A DNA stretch of 64,000 nucleotides from assembly GCA_028751875.1 (NCBI GenBank), contig CM054155.1, forward strand, positions 9,156,082 through 9,220,081. Reading direction: 5' to 3'. Positions 10,297-21,504 of this stretch are shown piece by piece. The notes under the pieces were generated by a model. The model did no database searches. It worked only from the letters and a program-made list of their open reading frames with translations, and had not been told where the DNA came from. Position numbers and translations under genes: made by a program. The DNA comes from Rapana venosa (taxonomy: Eukaryota; Mollusca; Gastropoda; Neogastropoda; Muricidae). Each line of letters begins with the position of its first letter. Within the stretch, counting starts at the first letter, position 1.

Positions 10297-11200
10297 TTAA
10301 AACAAAGAAAGAATCTTATTGTCAACAAAAAATGAGTTCAGCTTCCTTAGAAAATACATACGTTGCTGTCCCTTTTTGACAATAGCGTCAGTGTTAGCAT
10401 CCCAGTTTAATTTGCGATCAAAAAAAGTTCCCAGATACTTGTACTTCGAAACATTTTCAACTTCTTGACTATGGATGATATTATGCTCAGAAGTGTGACC
10501 CAAGCTTCTGAAATCGATAGGAAGATCTTTAGTTTTAGAAACATACATCCAGATATGCCTCATCACACCAATTGACGAAATCAGTGAGGGCTGGACCATG
10601 GTTTTGGACAGATCCAGATAAGAGAGACAAAGGAGCACTGTCATCGGCAAATTTTACAAGAAAGGAATTTTCATAGCTGCTTCTGCAATCATCTGTGTAT
10701 AGAATGTACAGAAGTGGTGAGAGAACGCATCCCTGTGGAGAACCCCTACAGGTAAATGTAACTGATGAAGATATTTTATTGGTAAAAACGCGTTGTGGTC
10801 TGTTAGTCAAAAATTAAATCAGCCAACGAACAAGTTGATAGTCTACGTCAAATTTGGGAAAGTATTTTGTGAACAAGAATATGAGGCTGCACTAAAGTCA
10901 ACAAACAATATTCTGGCATGAGAGTCAGGTGCTTCCAAGTGGTTGTACAACTTGTTCAAAATGAACAGTTTGGCATCTTCAACACCTCGTCCTGTCCTGT
11001 AGGCAAATTGTAGCGGGTCAATGTCTTTTTCTGTAGCGGAAAGAATGAGAGATTTTATGATCTTTTCTAATGTTTTCATCACAAGTGATGTGAGGGCTAC
11101 AGGTCTGAAATCGTTGGGCCGAGAAGGATTTGGTTTGTTTGGAAGAGGTATTACATTGGAAGTCTTCCAAATAACTGGTACCTGGCTAGTGTCCAGCGAA
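10297..11200 (-). pseudogene. LINE-beta reverse transcriptase
   Basis: RT blocks in order: 'NDFRPVALTSLVMKTLEKI' (about 11070-11130), 'DPLQFAYRTGRGVEDA' (about 10980-11030), 'RILFVDFSAA' (palm A, about 10890-10920), 'GSPQGCVLSPLLYILYTDDC' (motif B, 10690-10750), 'FLVKFADDSAPLSLL' (FADD catalytic box, about 10640-10680) and 'YKYLGTFFDRKLNWDANTD' (10390-10450). Frameshifts occur after palm A and near 10540. The enzyme is dead, but all core blocks are recognisable. Confidence 0.85.
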
Positions 11201-11599
11201 GATTGGAACAGGTGCTGAAAGACGCTGGCAAGCTAAGTAGCGCAGAACTTAAGGGTTCTGCCACATATTCCATCTGGTCCGGAGATTTGTTGATATTCAT
11301 TGCCTTGAAGGGTTTACAAATAACTGTTTCATCAAAATGACGCTGTTCTCAAAGGGTAGAGATTGTTTCAGGCCATTTATTTCATCCGAAACATCATGCT
11401 TTTTGAAGCGAGTAAAAGAAACATTTAAATGGTTTGGTAATTTTTGTCACAGACCCCCTGGAGACTAATCTTCGACCTATGAGGGGGAGCTGCCATGTTT
11501 ACTGCTGACATATTTTTGTATTCCCTGCCAGGGACACGAAAATTGCTCCCTGCAAACTTTTCTTCTATCTTATTTTTAATAGCAGCTTTAAAATTATTT

Positions 11600-12150
11600 T
11601 TAATTCACTTGTTTTTTTTTGTTCTTCTGTGTCTGTATAAAAATACTACTTTCTTTCTGTTTAATACACGTTTTTTGGTCCTTTGTAAACCCAAGTTTAT
11701 TTTTGGGGTAAATAGTTATCACCTTCTTTGGAATAACACTACTGACACAAAATGAACTATAGGAAGAAACAACATCAGTTAACTCATTCAAATCAGTACA
11801 CACGTTGTAAAACATATCCCAGTCAGGGCAATCAAAGCAGCCTTGCAGACTAGCTGTACTGTCGGCAGTTCACTTTTTTGTTGTCCTGACCATGGGTTGA
11901 AGGCACTGAAACACTGACTGGTACATGGGTGCTAGAAAAACACAGTTATGGTCAGATGAACCCAGGGGAGGCAACGGTAGTGATTTATATGTACCTGCTA
12001 CAGTCCCAACACAAGTCCAGGGTCTTATTACTGCGTGGGGGGGGCAGGTCACGTACTGTTCGCAATTTTTTCAGCATTTTACCGAGTGGACTTTTTAAAA
12101 TCCCCCCAGGAATGAATTTAGGAGCACAGAGGATATGGAATCTAACACAT
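11600..12150 (-). pseudogene. LINE-beta endonuclease part 2 and linker
   Basis: 'KTLDLCWG'-like residues then 'TYKSLPLPPLGSSDHNCVFL' give the Ser-Asp-His end of the endonuclease (11870-12052). The linker at 11600-11815 ('FYNVCTDLNELTDVVSSYSS') matches the typical post-endonuclease segment. A related fragment lies at 54430-55010. Frameshifts separate the pieces. Confidence 0.8.
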
Positions 12151-12204
12151 GCAGTGGATTTAAATATGTTCAGGTGCTCTGGTCACATTATAGGTCACAT
12201 TAGG

Positions 12205-13405
12205 TCAGATTGGAATGTGGGTTCCACAGGGACTGTTCTGGGGGGCCCCGTTCTTTTCACCCTCTACACTGCTCCAACCTACGTCCACATATAAAATTAA
12301 AACCCCCATCAGATCAACCATCATTTTCATGCAGATGACTCTCAGATTCTAAGCAGCGACAGTCCTAAAATCTGCCCCTTCTCTCTTTACAAATATGGCC
12401 CACTGCTTTCAAGATATCCAAAATTGGATGATACAGAACAAATTACAACTAAATGCAGATAAAACGGAAACCATGCTTGTAGGGACCAAACACAAACTCT
12501 CTTCCACCACAAAAGCTTCAATACAACTTGGCAATGCATCAGTCCCTTTATCCACTGCTGTGAAGTATCTAGGGGTCATTATTGACAACACACTCTCTAT
12601 GCAAAAATTCATCACCCAGACCTGCCAGTCCTGCTACTATCAATTACGGCGTATTAGTGCAATTCAAAAGTACCTGACCACTGATGCAACATCCAAACTT
12701 GTTGCGTCTCTCATTCTTTCACGTCTGGACTATTGCAATTCTCTGTTGGCTGGTCTGCCAGCATCATCAATCCAATCCCTTCAACGTATACAAAACTCTG
12801 CAGCTCGACTAATCCTCAGAAAGAAAAAATCTGAGCATATTACCCCTCTCTTGCAATCTCTCCACTGGTTGCCTGTGCCACAGAGAGTAAACTATAAGAT
12901 CAGTACCCTCTGTTACAAATGTCTCCACAAAACAGCACCCGCCTACCTCTGTAAATGTCTTAACTTGTACACTCCTTCTCGTTCTCTCCGCTCTGCTGCA
13001 GATACCTTGTCCTTACGAATACCTAGATTCAATCAATCCACCATCAGCCGTCGCTCTTTCTCAATTTCTGATCCATTGATGTGGAATGATCTCCCTCTCT
13101 CTCTCCACCAAAAGCCTTCTTATGACACTTTTAAATCCAGTCTCAAGACAACCTAAGATTTTCCTCTCCTGCTTCATCTCATAGTTTTTTCCTGCCTTCA
13201 ACAGCCAAGATTCTATTGCCCTGCCAGGGTGTGTAACCTGTGTGTGTGTGTGTGTATGTGTGTGTGTGCATGCACATTTGGACTTGATGGAACTATTACT
13301 TGTTACTGTTTGTATGACTGTGTAAGAATGAGTTGAGTGCAAGCGCTTTGATTTGTCTCTGCAAGATATAGCGCTATATAAATTCCATTTATTATTATCA
13401 TTATT
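12205..13405 (+). mobile_element. LINE-gamma copy (L2/CR1-like), 5'-truncated, nested in LINE-beta
   Basis: Starts at RT motif B ('GTVLGGPVLFTLYT', about 12230-12265) and runs through the C-terminal domain to a TG-rich 3' UTR and the conserved tail 'CAAGCGCTTTGATTTGTCTC' then 'ATAGCGCTATATAAATTCCA', ending in TTATTATT repeats at about 13385-13405. It sits in the opposite orientation inside the LINE-beta endonuclease, so it inserted later. Confidence 0.9.
12395..13156 (+). pseudogene. LINE-gamma RT thumb and C-terminal domain
   Basis: A 253-codon frame. Residues about 15-70 hold 'LNADKTETMLVGTKHKL' and 'VKYLGVIIDNTLSMQ'. About 110-150 hold '[17 protein letters not shown]' and '[12 protein letters not shown]'. 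About 160-200 hold 'EHITPLLQSLHWLPVPQRVN', and about 205-225 hold 'YTPSRSLRSAADT'. This pattern is characteristic of the L2/CR1 group. The catalytic YADD box lies upstream in a disrupted frame ('HADDSQ', near 12330), and the RT fingers are missing. It is the cleanest LINE-gamma frame in the window apart from 57125-58905. Confidence 0.88.
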
Positions 13406-13429
13406 AGCTTTGGGATGAATATAGAATAG

Positions 13430-14055
13430 GGTAACAAATAGTTGTGGGAATTCCCGCGGTAGGTAGTATGGTCGGAGTGATATGGACAGCAGTTCTATGT
13501 CCTCCACACACAAAGAGGCTCGAATGGTCACGTCCTTACACTCTCGTTGAGCAGAAACAGAGGCCCCCGCCCTGATTTTTCCCTGTCGCGCGTTTGTCTC
13601 TGTCCAGACAATAGGCTGTCTAAAGCTATTTATAGACAGCTTACTGCTGGGTACACCGTCTGTCAGCCAGGTTTCTGTCAAAGCGAGCAGGCCAGCATTC
13701 TTGAACTAGTGCATGTAATTAACGTTTGCCTGAAACTCGTCTGTCTTTGGTCGAAGGGATTGGACGTTGGTCAGTATGACTGTTGGTAGCGGGTTTTCCA
13801 ATGATTTGAATTTTTTAGTCTTTGTCTCAAGCCACCTTTCTTTCCTCTTTTTCTTTTTTTGATGTTCTTCCAAGTCCTGTCGGTATTGGTGGCAGTTGGG
13901 AGAATTTCGCAAGGAAAGTTGACGTTTTGACCCTCAGCTAACACACTGGCCGATTGTTGTAGGCTTAGAAGAAATTCACGAGTGTACATCGGGTCATGAT
14001 TGTTGTTGGCCGGTGCATCTTGCACACACAATCGATTGACACTATCAGAAAACAA
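13430..14055 (-). pseudogene. LINE-beta N-terminus and endonuclease part 1
   Basis: Minus-strand reading gives the leader with 'MYTREFLLSL' and a basic stretch 'KKRKRGKKGG', then 'VILTNVQSLRPKTDEFQANV' (start of the EEP endonuclease), 'ETWLTDGVPSSKLSI' (catalytic Glu region) and 'PREFPQLFVTLFYIHPKAN'. The frame shifts between 13706 and 13681. It breaks off at about 13430 where the LINE-gamma tail begins, and the missing middle of the endonuclease resumes near 12150. Confidence 0.8.
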
Positions 14056-14090
14056 ACCAAGAGAGTGGATACAGTTCTTCCAAACATTGT

Positions 14091-14439
14091 CGCATTATTA
14101 GCCAATATTGTACTTTGGGAGTTTGAATTGAAACTAACATTCCTAATAGTGTACCTTGTAAGTATGAATTGAATAAAACACTAGTCCTATGTCTCATTTC
14201 ATCCATCTAGTCATCTCTCTACAACTAACAAGACTAATCAGCCAATAATTCATTCATGTAAACATTTGTCGGCAACAGACTCAAGTACAAAATTGATTGT
14301 GACAACCCAGGCCCAGCATGGCAGCCAGTTGTTTGTGTGTTCTTTTGTTTGTTTTGCAGCCAGTGACCTAACCAATCAACCAGTGATCCGATTATGCCAC
14401 TAACCAACCAACCAAGCAGCCAAGAACCATTTTGAAGTT
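14091..14439. other. Unannotated stretch
   Basis: No repeat or coding motif recognised. It has repeated CAACCAAC-like words near 14375-14420 but no clear array. Confidence 0.3.
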
Positions 14440-14733
14440 GTGAGCAACAGATCTCCCTCTCCCTCTGTCTGCCTGTCTGTCTTTCTGACTGTCTTTCTGT
14501 CTGTCTCTCTGTTTTTGTCTCTGTCTGTCTCTCTGTTTTTGTCTCTGTCTGTCTCTCTGTTTTTGTCTGTCTTTCAGTCTGTCTCTCTCTCACTGTCTCT
14601 CCCCTCTCTCTCTCTCTCTGTCCTTCTCTGTCTTTCTCTATCTGTCTCTCTCTCCCTCTCTATCTCTGTCTCTCTCTCCCTCTCTCTCTGTCTCTCTCTC
14701 TCCCTCTCTCCCTCTCTGTCTGTGTTTGGAAGA
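14440..14733. repeat. (TCTG)n / (CT)n microsatellite
   Basis: TCTGTCTG, TCTGTTTTTGTCTC (a roughly 24-bp higher-order unit repeated three times at about 14510-14570) and CTCTCT runs. Confidence 0.9.
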
Positions 14734-16110
14734 ACGAACTAGGACAAGTTAAACAACAATGTGAAGAAATCAACAGGAGGTGTGACAGACTGGAGACAGA
14801 GCACAGACAGCTGACAGAGACGGTGAGAGACAGGACATCAGACATTCACCAACTGTTTGAAGAAAGGATTGAGGACAGAGAAGAGGTACAACAACTCTCT
14901 GACACAATCCTCGAATTGAGAAAAGAAATCAACCAACTGAAGACAGACACAGACAGACTAGAAGGGTTTTCCAGAAGAGATAATTTACGTTTCTACGGGA
15001 TTCCCCAACCAAGTAGACATGAATCTAATGACGCCTGTGCACAAGCAATCATCGATGCACTGAATAGTGTAAATGGACAGAAAACTTGGACTCCAGACGA
15101 CATTGCACGAGCACATAGGACAGGACAGCCATTTAATGGACAGCCCAGAACGATAGTGGCCAAGTTTGGGAGGTGGGGGGACAAAATGTCAATCCTGAAA
15201 GACAAAGGACATGAGACTAGACTACAGAAACAAAGGGATACGATGGCTTACGACTTGAAGAGGGCACAGGCCACAGATTGTGGGCCACAGAGCTCGCAGG
15301 AAGGATGAGAGCTTTTTTCCAACAGGGGGGGGGGGGAGAAGGGGGGGAATAAGCGCTGGGGGGGGGGGGGGGCGGCGATTGAGGTGGGGGAGGCGTGGGG
15401 AGAGGAAAGCGGGGGTGGGGGGGGGGGGGGGGGGGGGGGGGGAAGGTGGTGAGGGGGCGAGAAGGGGGAGGGGAGGGGGAAGGGGGAGGAGGGAAAGCTG
15501 CGGGGGGTGGGGAGGAGGGAGGGAAGGGGGGGAGAAGGGGGATTCAGGGGGAAGGGGAAGGGGGGGGGGGGGACAGGAAAGCTGGTGGTAGCCTGGGCAT
15601 GCAGACTCCCCGTCCTTCGCTTCAGGTTTGTGGAAGACGTGGAGGAGCACAGCAAGCCCCAGCCCTTGGCCTCTTCTCACGACCCAGTCTCGTGGGCAAA
15701 TCTTCCATCGCCACGTCAGGCCAGAGGGAGATGGATAAGGGAGGAATGTTCACCAAGCGGATGCTCAGAAGTTACTGACAGTCATCGTCACCGCTGCCTC
15801 TTCTTCACAATCTCTTCACCCCCTGCTGTGCGGGTTACACGGAGAGGCTCGCAGCAGTGGTAGCTTTGCCAGGAGTGGTGGTGGAGATGCGAGTGACAGC
15901 CCACGCGGCAGTTACCTCAGTCTCTCACCAATACCAGCAAAAGGGCGACCACGTGGACAGCCCCCTCCAGACCGGCACCACGGGAAGGGGGTCCTTATGC
16001 CCCGACTCGCCAGGCAAGCACCTGTACCCTTGCTCGCGCAAACGCAGACTGGTGACAGCAGCGAAGGGGAGATGCGTTACAGCAGTTCCAAGAGACATAG
16101 GACAGGCTTG
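14734..16110 (+). pseudogene. LINE ORF1-like protein (coiled coil plus RRM-like), split by a G tract
   Basis: The open frame at 14734-15308 starts in a heptad-like Glu/Gln/Arg-rich coiled coil ('EINRRCDRLETEHRQL', 'TILELRKEINQLKTDTDRL') followed by 'RRDNLRFYGIP' and 'DIARAHRTG', then 'PRTIVAKFGRWGDKMSILKD'. This is the coiled-coil, RRM-like and C-terminal layout of L1/Tx1-type ORF1 RNA-binding proteins. After 'KDESFFPTG' the frame enters about 265 bp of G-rich sequence. A related segment ('GKLVVAWACRLPVLRFRFVE') resumes at about 15575-15640. The rest to 16110 has stops. It may or may not belong to the same element as LINE-zeta downstream, because base composition changes sharply at about 16110. 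Confidence 0.75.
15325..15590. repeat. G-rich tract inside ORF1 relic
   Basis: Runs of 7-25 G separated by A, C or T (longest around 15415-15442). The top strand has strong G-quadruplex potential, and run lengths may be assembly-dependent. Gly/Arg frames are artefacts. Confidence 0.85.
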
Positions 16111-16139
16111 ACAATCCATGTCGTTTAACCGTTTTTTTA

Positions 16140-19100
16140 AATTTTAATGTTGAAAAATTTGCCAATAAACTGAATGATGTTCCTTTATAACATATGTAAA
16201 TAGATTGATTTTATATGTACACGAGGACTTTTCTTGATTCCACATTGTTTACAGCTATTTATTTTTGGATTATATCAAGGTTGTGTGCTCCGGCGAAAAA
16301 AACTCTTCTCACCATGGCAGGAATTCTGGAGGGTGTGTTATTGTATTGTTAGTTCGTAGGTGTTTAGATAAATATGTAGAAGAAATTATGCTAGATTGTA
16401 TAACACATTTGACCTTTAAGAATAATAAGAGTTATTTATTTATCTTAGATAAAGAAGTTATCTTGCTAGATTGCTATGTTGCTCGGAAGGAATGCCCTGT
16501 TTATGATGAAAAGATGGTTAAAAATGGTATATTATTATTAGAGGAAACACATGTACAATACTTCGAAAGGGACACCATGGTTTTTTATGATTATGGGGAG
16601 ACTTAAATGCGAGGCAGGTCTAGAACAAGCTGGACATGAAGAAAATGACAAAATTATATTTTGAGATCTAGAATTTGATAGTATGTTGATGAAGTTTGTT
16701 TTGTGCGTTTCTCGAAGGATGGTATTATTAACAGTTTTGGTTAATCATTATTAGATTTTATGTTTTATGGTTTGATTATGGTTATTTTGATTGGGGTTGT
16801 GAGGGAGGCTAAAGAGGGTAAACTATCCTTTTGTATATCTCTACGGTTGCAGTTTTATCGATTATTTTCTTGTTCCGTGGCATATTGTTATCAAGTTTCG
16901 ATTTTTGCATTGGAGACTGTGTTGATTCGTGGATCTTCCAGTTGAACACTAACATGAAAGATGCCTACGATTTTGTACTGAAACACAGGATACAGAGCAA
17001 AGAGGTGAAGAGAAAATCATTATGTCTGACCGTAATCTGAGCATTACAAAAATGTGCTGAACACTGTTGGAATTTCTCGAAAATATACAGAAAAGCTTTT
17101 AACTCTATTGCCGACTGATATAAATGAAAGTGTAGGTTATTTTGTAAATGCATTATGTGGGCAGGCTTGGCATGCATGGTCCGAATAAAGTTGGTGGAGG
17201 AAAAGGAAATGTAATGACTGGTTTGATACTGAATGCAAACATAAAGAAGCAAGAAGTAAAAGGAGGTTACTAAAAAGATTTTCAGCGATGTCAGACAAAT
17301 CATGATAAGTTAGAGAAAAGGGGATGTATACTTACAGCGCGAATAGAATATGTCAAATTAAGGAAAAACTAAAGAACAGGAAATTTGAACTGAATATATT
17401 TCGGATAAACTGATATATTTACTTAACGACGCCAAAACATTTTGGTCTATAATTAGGTCTGTGATCCGAAAGGCTCTTGTATATAATAAACATATCTATT
17501 CAGATGGTATTTATGACTCACTTCTTCAGTTTTTTAACGTCGGATGATGTGTTAACCACTGATGGATATATATGTAACGAAGAAGATGATAGATTTCGAA
17601 CCAATTGTTTAATGATCCTATCGAGGAAAATGAAGTTATTGCCCGGTTTATCCAGCATTTAAAAACAAGAAAAATTGCTGTCCAGACAAACATAAATAGG
17701 CGAAATGCTAAAAATGCCAAATCAATTGTTATTTTCCTTCCTAACTCAACTATTCAACGATGTTTTTTGAGGGTGCTTTCCTTGGAGTGGGCAAAGTCTA
17801 TTTTTATTCCTATTTACAAAAATGGCGACAGCACTAAACAGGACAATTATCGTGGAGTAGCCCTCATAGATAGTCAGCAAAATATATTCTTATATTTTGA
17901 ATAAATAGGTTAACTAGATGGGCTAAAGAGAATGAATATACTGCCTTGAAGAACATCAGGTTTTCGAGCAAATTATAGTACTTTACTGATCATTATATTC
18001 ACTCCTATACTATATTGTTCAAAAATACTTGCAATCAATTAAAAAACATTTGTTGCATTTGTCGATTTTTCGTAAGGTCGTTCGATTCTGTTTATCGAAA
18101 TATCTTATGGACTGTTTATGCGTAAAATTGGTATAAACGGTAAATATATATGGCACTAAAGGAGTGTATAATAATTCAGTATTAGCATGTCGTTCGCGCA
18201 GGATATGATTGATTCGGAATATGTCGAATGTCAAAGGAGTGAGCAGGGGCTGTTATATTAAGTCCACAATTATTTCTTTTTTTGTAAAGAATTAGCCGTT
18301 GAATTAACAAAAAAGGGAAAAATTGGTATTCAGTTTATCTCAGGAGCAATGGAGGTATTTTTTTACTATTTGCCGATGATTATGATTCTCGTGGTCTGAC
18401 ACGGTACTAGGCTTTACAAAAAACAACTAGTATATTAAAGGAAGAGGCAGAAAATCGCGCTAGATTTATCAGTCAATATGGAAAAAACGAACTTCTGATT
18501 TTTAGAATGGGGTGGACATTTATCATTGCGTGGGGGGGAAAAATGGTTTTATGGAAATGCTTGAAGTGAAAGTCGTTGAATTCTTATAAGTACCTAGGGA
18601 TGTTGACATTTTCAACGAAGCTAAGTTTTTGACTGTTCGATGGCGTTGGAATATTGCAGGAAAGGGAAAAAAATGGTGTAATCGAAATTCTTAAAAACGT
18701 TACGAAAAGCTGAATTCAGTAGATTGTTCTTTATTTTTGGAAAATTGTTTGATGTTCAAATAAGAAACCTTTACTTAATATTGCATCTGAAAATATGAGG
18801 GACTTACTGTTAATCCAAAAATAGAATTAATACACTACTTATGCTCAAACGTTTTTAAATGTCCCAATCCATTCGGGTCAAATACTGTTTATATGGAAGA
18901 ATCGGGAAGATAAAGATATCCTTATTAAACATCAGAACGTCTGTTAGTGTATTAAGTACTGGCTTCTAAAACTCTGAAACTTCCAGGGTCCTCGTTTTAT
19001 GTAGGCAGGTTCTTGTTGACATGATGGTTATACAAATGGTGGGTAAGAAGAATTGAGGGGCTTATCAAGTTAAAAATTTTTTATCAGAAACATGGTTTTG

Positions 19101-19600
19101 GAATCGTGTGGTTGTTGGAAGAGGTTAGCGAGCATGGGTTTATTTCTGAATTGAAAGACAGATATTTGTTCATTTAACAAAATTGGACACTCGGACATGA
19201 AAATAAAGATATAATACTGCATGGGTTTTTCGTTTAAGTGTGCTTTTCAAGCTGGAAAAGTATCTTCGATAGTCATGACAATGGCATCGACTAATATATG
19301 CAAAGATTTCGGACTAAGATACACTCGGCTTCAATGCAAACAAAACAGATGGTTTTCAACCTGAGACGTCCAAACAGTTCACATGCCCTATGTGTGGTCC
19401 ATAATTCTTGATGATGGAAGTGCATTTCCTGTTTTCATTTCAATCATTAGTTTTCCATACGTGAAAACTGTGTTGTTCTCACTCTAGAAGCTTTCCGAAG
19501 GCAAGATATTTTTTTCGTATCTTATCGTCCGATGATGATTATTGTGATCAATCGGTTTGCAATGTTTATGGCTGAAGCATGAATTAAGACAATTACAGCT
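16140..19600 (+). mobile_element. LINE-zeta, AT-rich and heavily decayed EN+RT element
   Basis: Collinear plus-strand signals across many frames: 'LLTMAGILEGVLL'/'RNSGGCVIVLL' (endonuclease, about 16310-16350), 'VKNGILLLEETHVQYF' (about 16520-16570), 'GDLNAR' remnant (about 16598-16615), a WFD linker (about 17218), 'IPIYKNGDSTKQDNYRGVAL' (RT fingers, about 17805-17865), 'FVDF' (palm A, about 18055), 'MRKIGINGKYI' (about 18118-18150), a degraded LFADD region (about 18360-18385), and 'CPMCG' in a C-terminal Cys cluster (about 19383). Stops and indels occur roughly every 50-100 bp, so this is among the oldest insertions here. Confidence 0.75.
17605..17904 (+). pseudogene. LINE-zeta RT fingers fragment
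   Basis: A 99-codon frame containing 'WAKSIFIPIYKNGDSTKQDN' followed by 'YRGVAL'. This is the conserved RT block 1-2 of APE-type LINEs (X-W-K-X-X-X-I-P-I-X-K-X-G and N-Y-R-G). The upstream half is linker. The frame closes before palm A, which appears about 150 bp downstream in another frame. Confidence 0.75.
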
Positions 19601-20080
19601 ATGTTCCAATTAGCTTAAACATTTGTGACTAAATAAAGTAACATTTATATTATGTAAACTCCAGCATTTTGTGAAACGCATAAAGAATACATTTATAATT
19701 ACGCTTGTAGTGCTCCAGCAAGATTTTTTTTGAAAATTTCAATACAATGTCAATGGATGGTCAATTATAGCATTCTAGAATGATCTTTTCATTATTCTGA
19801 GTTATTGATATTGGTTACTATTGTTCACCTTGTTATTACTTTGTTCATTTTGAAAATGAGGTTTACCCTCAGAGTTAAAGTCGTATCCGTTCATGAGAGC
19901 TCATTTTTGGTTTTTGGTTTTCATTACGTTAAATGGCTATCATGTGATTTTTCTTGGTATTTATTTTGTTAATTTACAAAAGATAAGTCGTTGGTATAAA
20001 CCCTCCTTGTCAATAGGCCATTTTGGGGGGCAATGACAATAAATTGGTCAAAGCGTCAAAGCGTCATAATGCGTCTCCCT
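19601..20080. other. AT-rich stretch after LINE-zeta
   Basis: No motif recognised. It is possibly LINE-zeta 3' untranslated sequence. Confidence 0.3.
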
Positions 20081-20160
20081 CTCTGTCTCTCTCTCTCCAC
20101 TCTCTCTCTTCTGTCTCCCTCTCTCTGTCTCTTCACCCTTTCTTTTTTTTTTTTTTGGAT
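20081..20160. repeat. (TC)n and T-run microsatellite
   Basis: CTCTCTC units followed by a run of T at about 20142-20155. Confidence 0.85.
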
Positions 20161-20644
20161 GCCTCATCTTCTGTGTCGTCCCCCGTCCCTGCTGTTCCCA
20201 CACCGCTCGCTCCAAATCTCCCCGCACAACCATACCCAGTTTGTTACGTCTCATCCTCAGAGCCGGAGTTCCACAGGGAGGCCAATCACTTATCAGGCCG
20301 CCGTGGGGCCACCAAGCCAGAGGGGCCATGCATGCTGCTGGGTCCTTTGGTGTGTGTTTCAGTGGTGCCTGTTCTGAGCTAACATTACGAGGACACCGCC
20401 TACTAAGCCCCTTCTAAACGACAGTATTGCTCAGGTCGCGGAGCCAGACAAGAGGCCGGAGTTGCCCACCCGAGGATGGCAACCCACCACAACGTCCCTC
20501 CAACGACCCGTACCCCGCGACTTCAAACCCCAAAGACTTTGACACAAACTCACCACAGGCACAGAAGTGTATGGGCAAACCGAATTCTGAAGGTCACCAT
20601 GAACCAGAGAACTGGGACCACCGAATCAGATGGAATTTTTTAAT
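20161..20644 (+). other. Unassigned Pro-rich open segment
   Basis: Plus-strand frames read Pro/Ser/Ala-rich ('PAVPTPLAPNLPAQPYPVCY') and are followed by 'RPELPTRGWQPTTTSLQRPV' in another frame. Composition is GC-richer than its neighbours. It could be a decayed ORF1-like region or part of a host exon, but I recognise no domain. Confidence 0.25.
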
Positions 20645-21012
20645 TGCATGATGATCTATGACAATGAGGATGACGTAATTATGCTGCTGTGGAAGTGCAT
20701 ATGCTTTGAGACTACTTGACAGGGCTGTACTCTACGCTTACTATCATATTATATCCCGGCGTCAACCAGGCCCGAGAGATACAGACACCTGCAGTGTTGG
20801 TCAGGTAATTTGAGCAACACTCTCAAATTCGCATCCGTTAAGTGGATGAAGCTCGACTGTGTGGTTCCAGTCTTCCCACTGAGCCCACAGCACACTCACT
20901 CTGGGTAGGAGCCGGCCGGAGTCCGAAAAATCCCTATGACTCTTATGGGAATCGAACCCGCGACCTTCCAGTCCGTAACCCAAGGCGCTAACCACTGCGC
21001 CATGGCGGCTGG
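20645..21012 (-). mobile_element. SINE-E copy, full length
   Basis: Reading the minus strand from 21012, 'AGCCGCCATGGCGCAGTGGT' carries a tRNA A box (about 20993-21003) and 'GCGGGTTCGATTCCCATAAG' a B box (about 20945-20962). A unique body follows, ending near 20645. The same body occurs at 62466-62905 and, interrupted, at 23340-24045. It is a tRNA-derived Pol III SINE, and no acceptor-stem pairing makes it a working tRNA gene. Confidence 0.88.
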
Positions 21013-21186
21013 TTCTCTCCCCCTTTCTCTCTCTGTCTCTGTATGTCTGTCTCTCTGTCTCTGTCTCTCTCTCTGTCTCTGCATATCAGCATAACTTCCC
21101 CATTCAAGCCAATGCATACATACATGGCTAATTATAACTGCACTCAGCTCTGACCAATCAATACTAAGGAATAACATTTTCCTTTT

Positions 21187-21268
<82 letters not shown>

Positions 21269-21325
21269 CGCGCGCTCCCTCTCTCTCCCCTCTCTCTCTC
21301 CCCCCCTCTCTCTCTCTCTCTCTTT
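21187..21325. repeat. (CT)n microsatellite
   Basis: CT repeat with a GCGCGCTC interruption at about 21267-21276. Confidence 0.95.
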
Positions 21326-21417
21326 CTCTGTGGCTGTCTCCAGCACAGGCCCTATGTTACCCGTCTGTTGTCTTTTCTACAGAATGGTCAGGTTGTCAGT
21401 AGAGCACAACAGGAGTG

Positions 21418-21500
21418 TGGGGCGTAGTCTAGTGGAGAGACTTGTTGCACTTGTGACTTGAGGGTCATCTGAAGTCGTGCGTTTGAGTGGCCACTGAGTT
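21418..21500 (+). mobile_element. Possible SINE-F-like tRNA head, degenerate
   Basis: 'GGGGCGTAGTCTAGTGGAGA' resembles an A box. It continues as 'CACTTGTGACTTGAGGGTCA', like the stronger head at 23204-23335. The B box is eroded ('GTGCGTTTGAGTGG'). Confidence 0.4.
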
Positions 21501-21504
21501 TCTG

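Larger units (their letters stand above)
9290..14090 (-). mobile_element. LINE-beta, near full length, interrupted by LINE-gamma
   Basis: The minus-strand order is N-terminal Lys/Arg-rich leader (about 13706-14055), endonuclease first part (about 13430-13681), insertion (12205-13405), endonuclease second part (11870-12150), linker (11600-11815), RT (about 10297-11200), C-terminal domain (9970-10296) and a microsatellite-rich 3' region to about 9290. Motifs such as 'ETWLTDGVPSSKLSI', 'LGSSDHNCVFLAP' and 'SPQGCVLSPLLYILYT' indicate a CR1/jockey-group element. Many frameshifts mean it is inactive. The 3' sequence at about 9300-9345 recurs as a 58-bp insert at 58771-58828, supporting it as the element's 3' end. 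Confidence 0.85.

Noticed and set aside
20161..20644. Possible host exon (Pro-rich frames)
   Set aside because: No domain, no clear splice sites, and frames change within a short distance. Kept only as unassigned.
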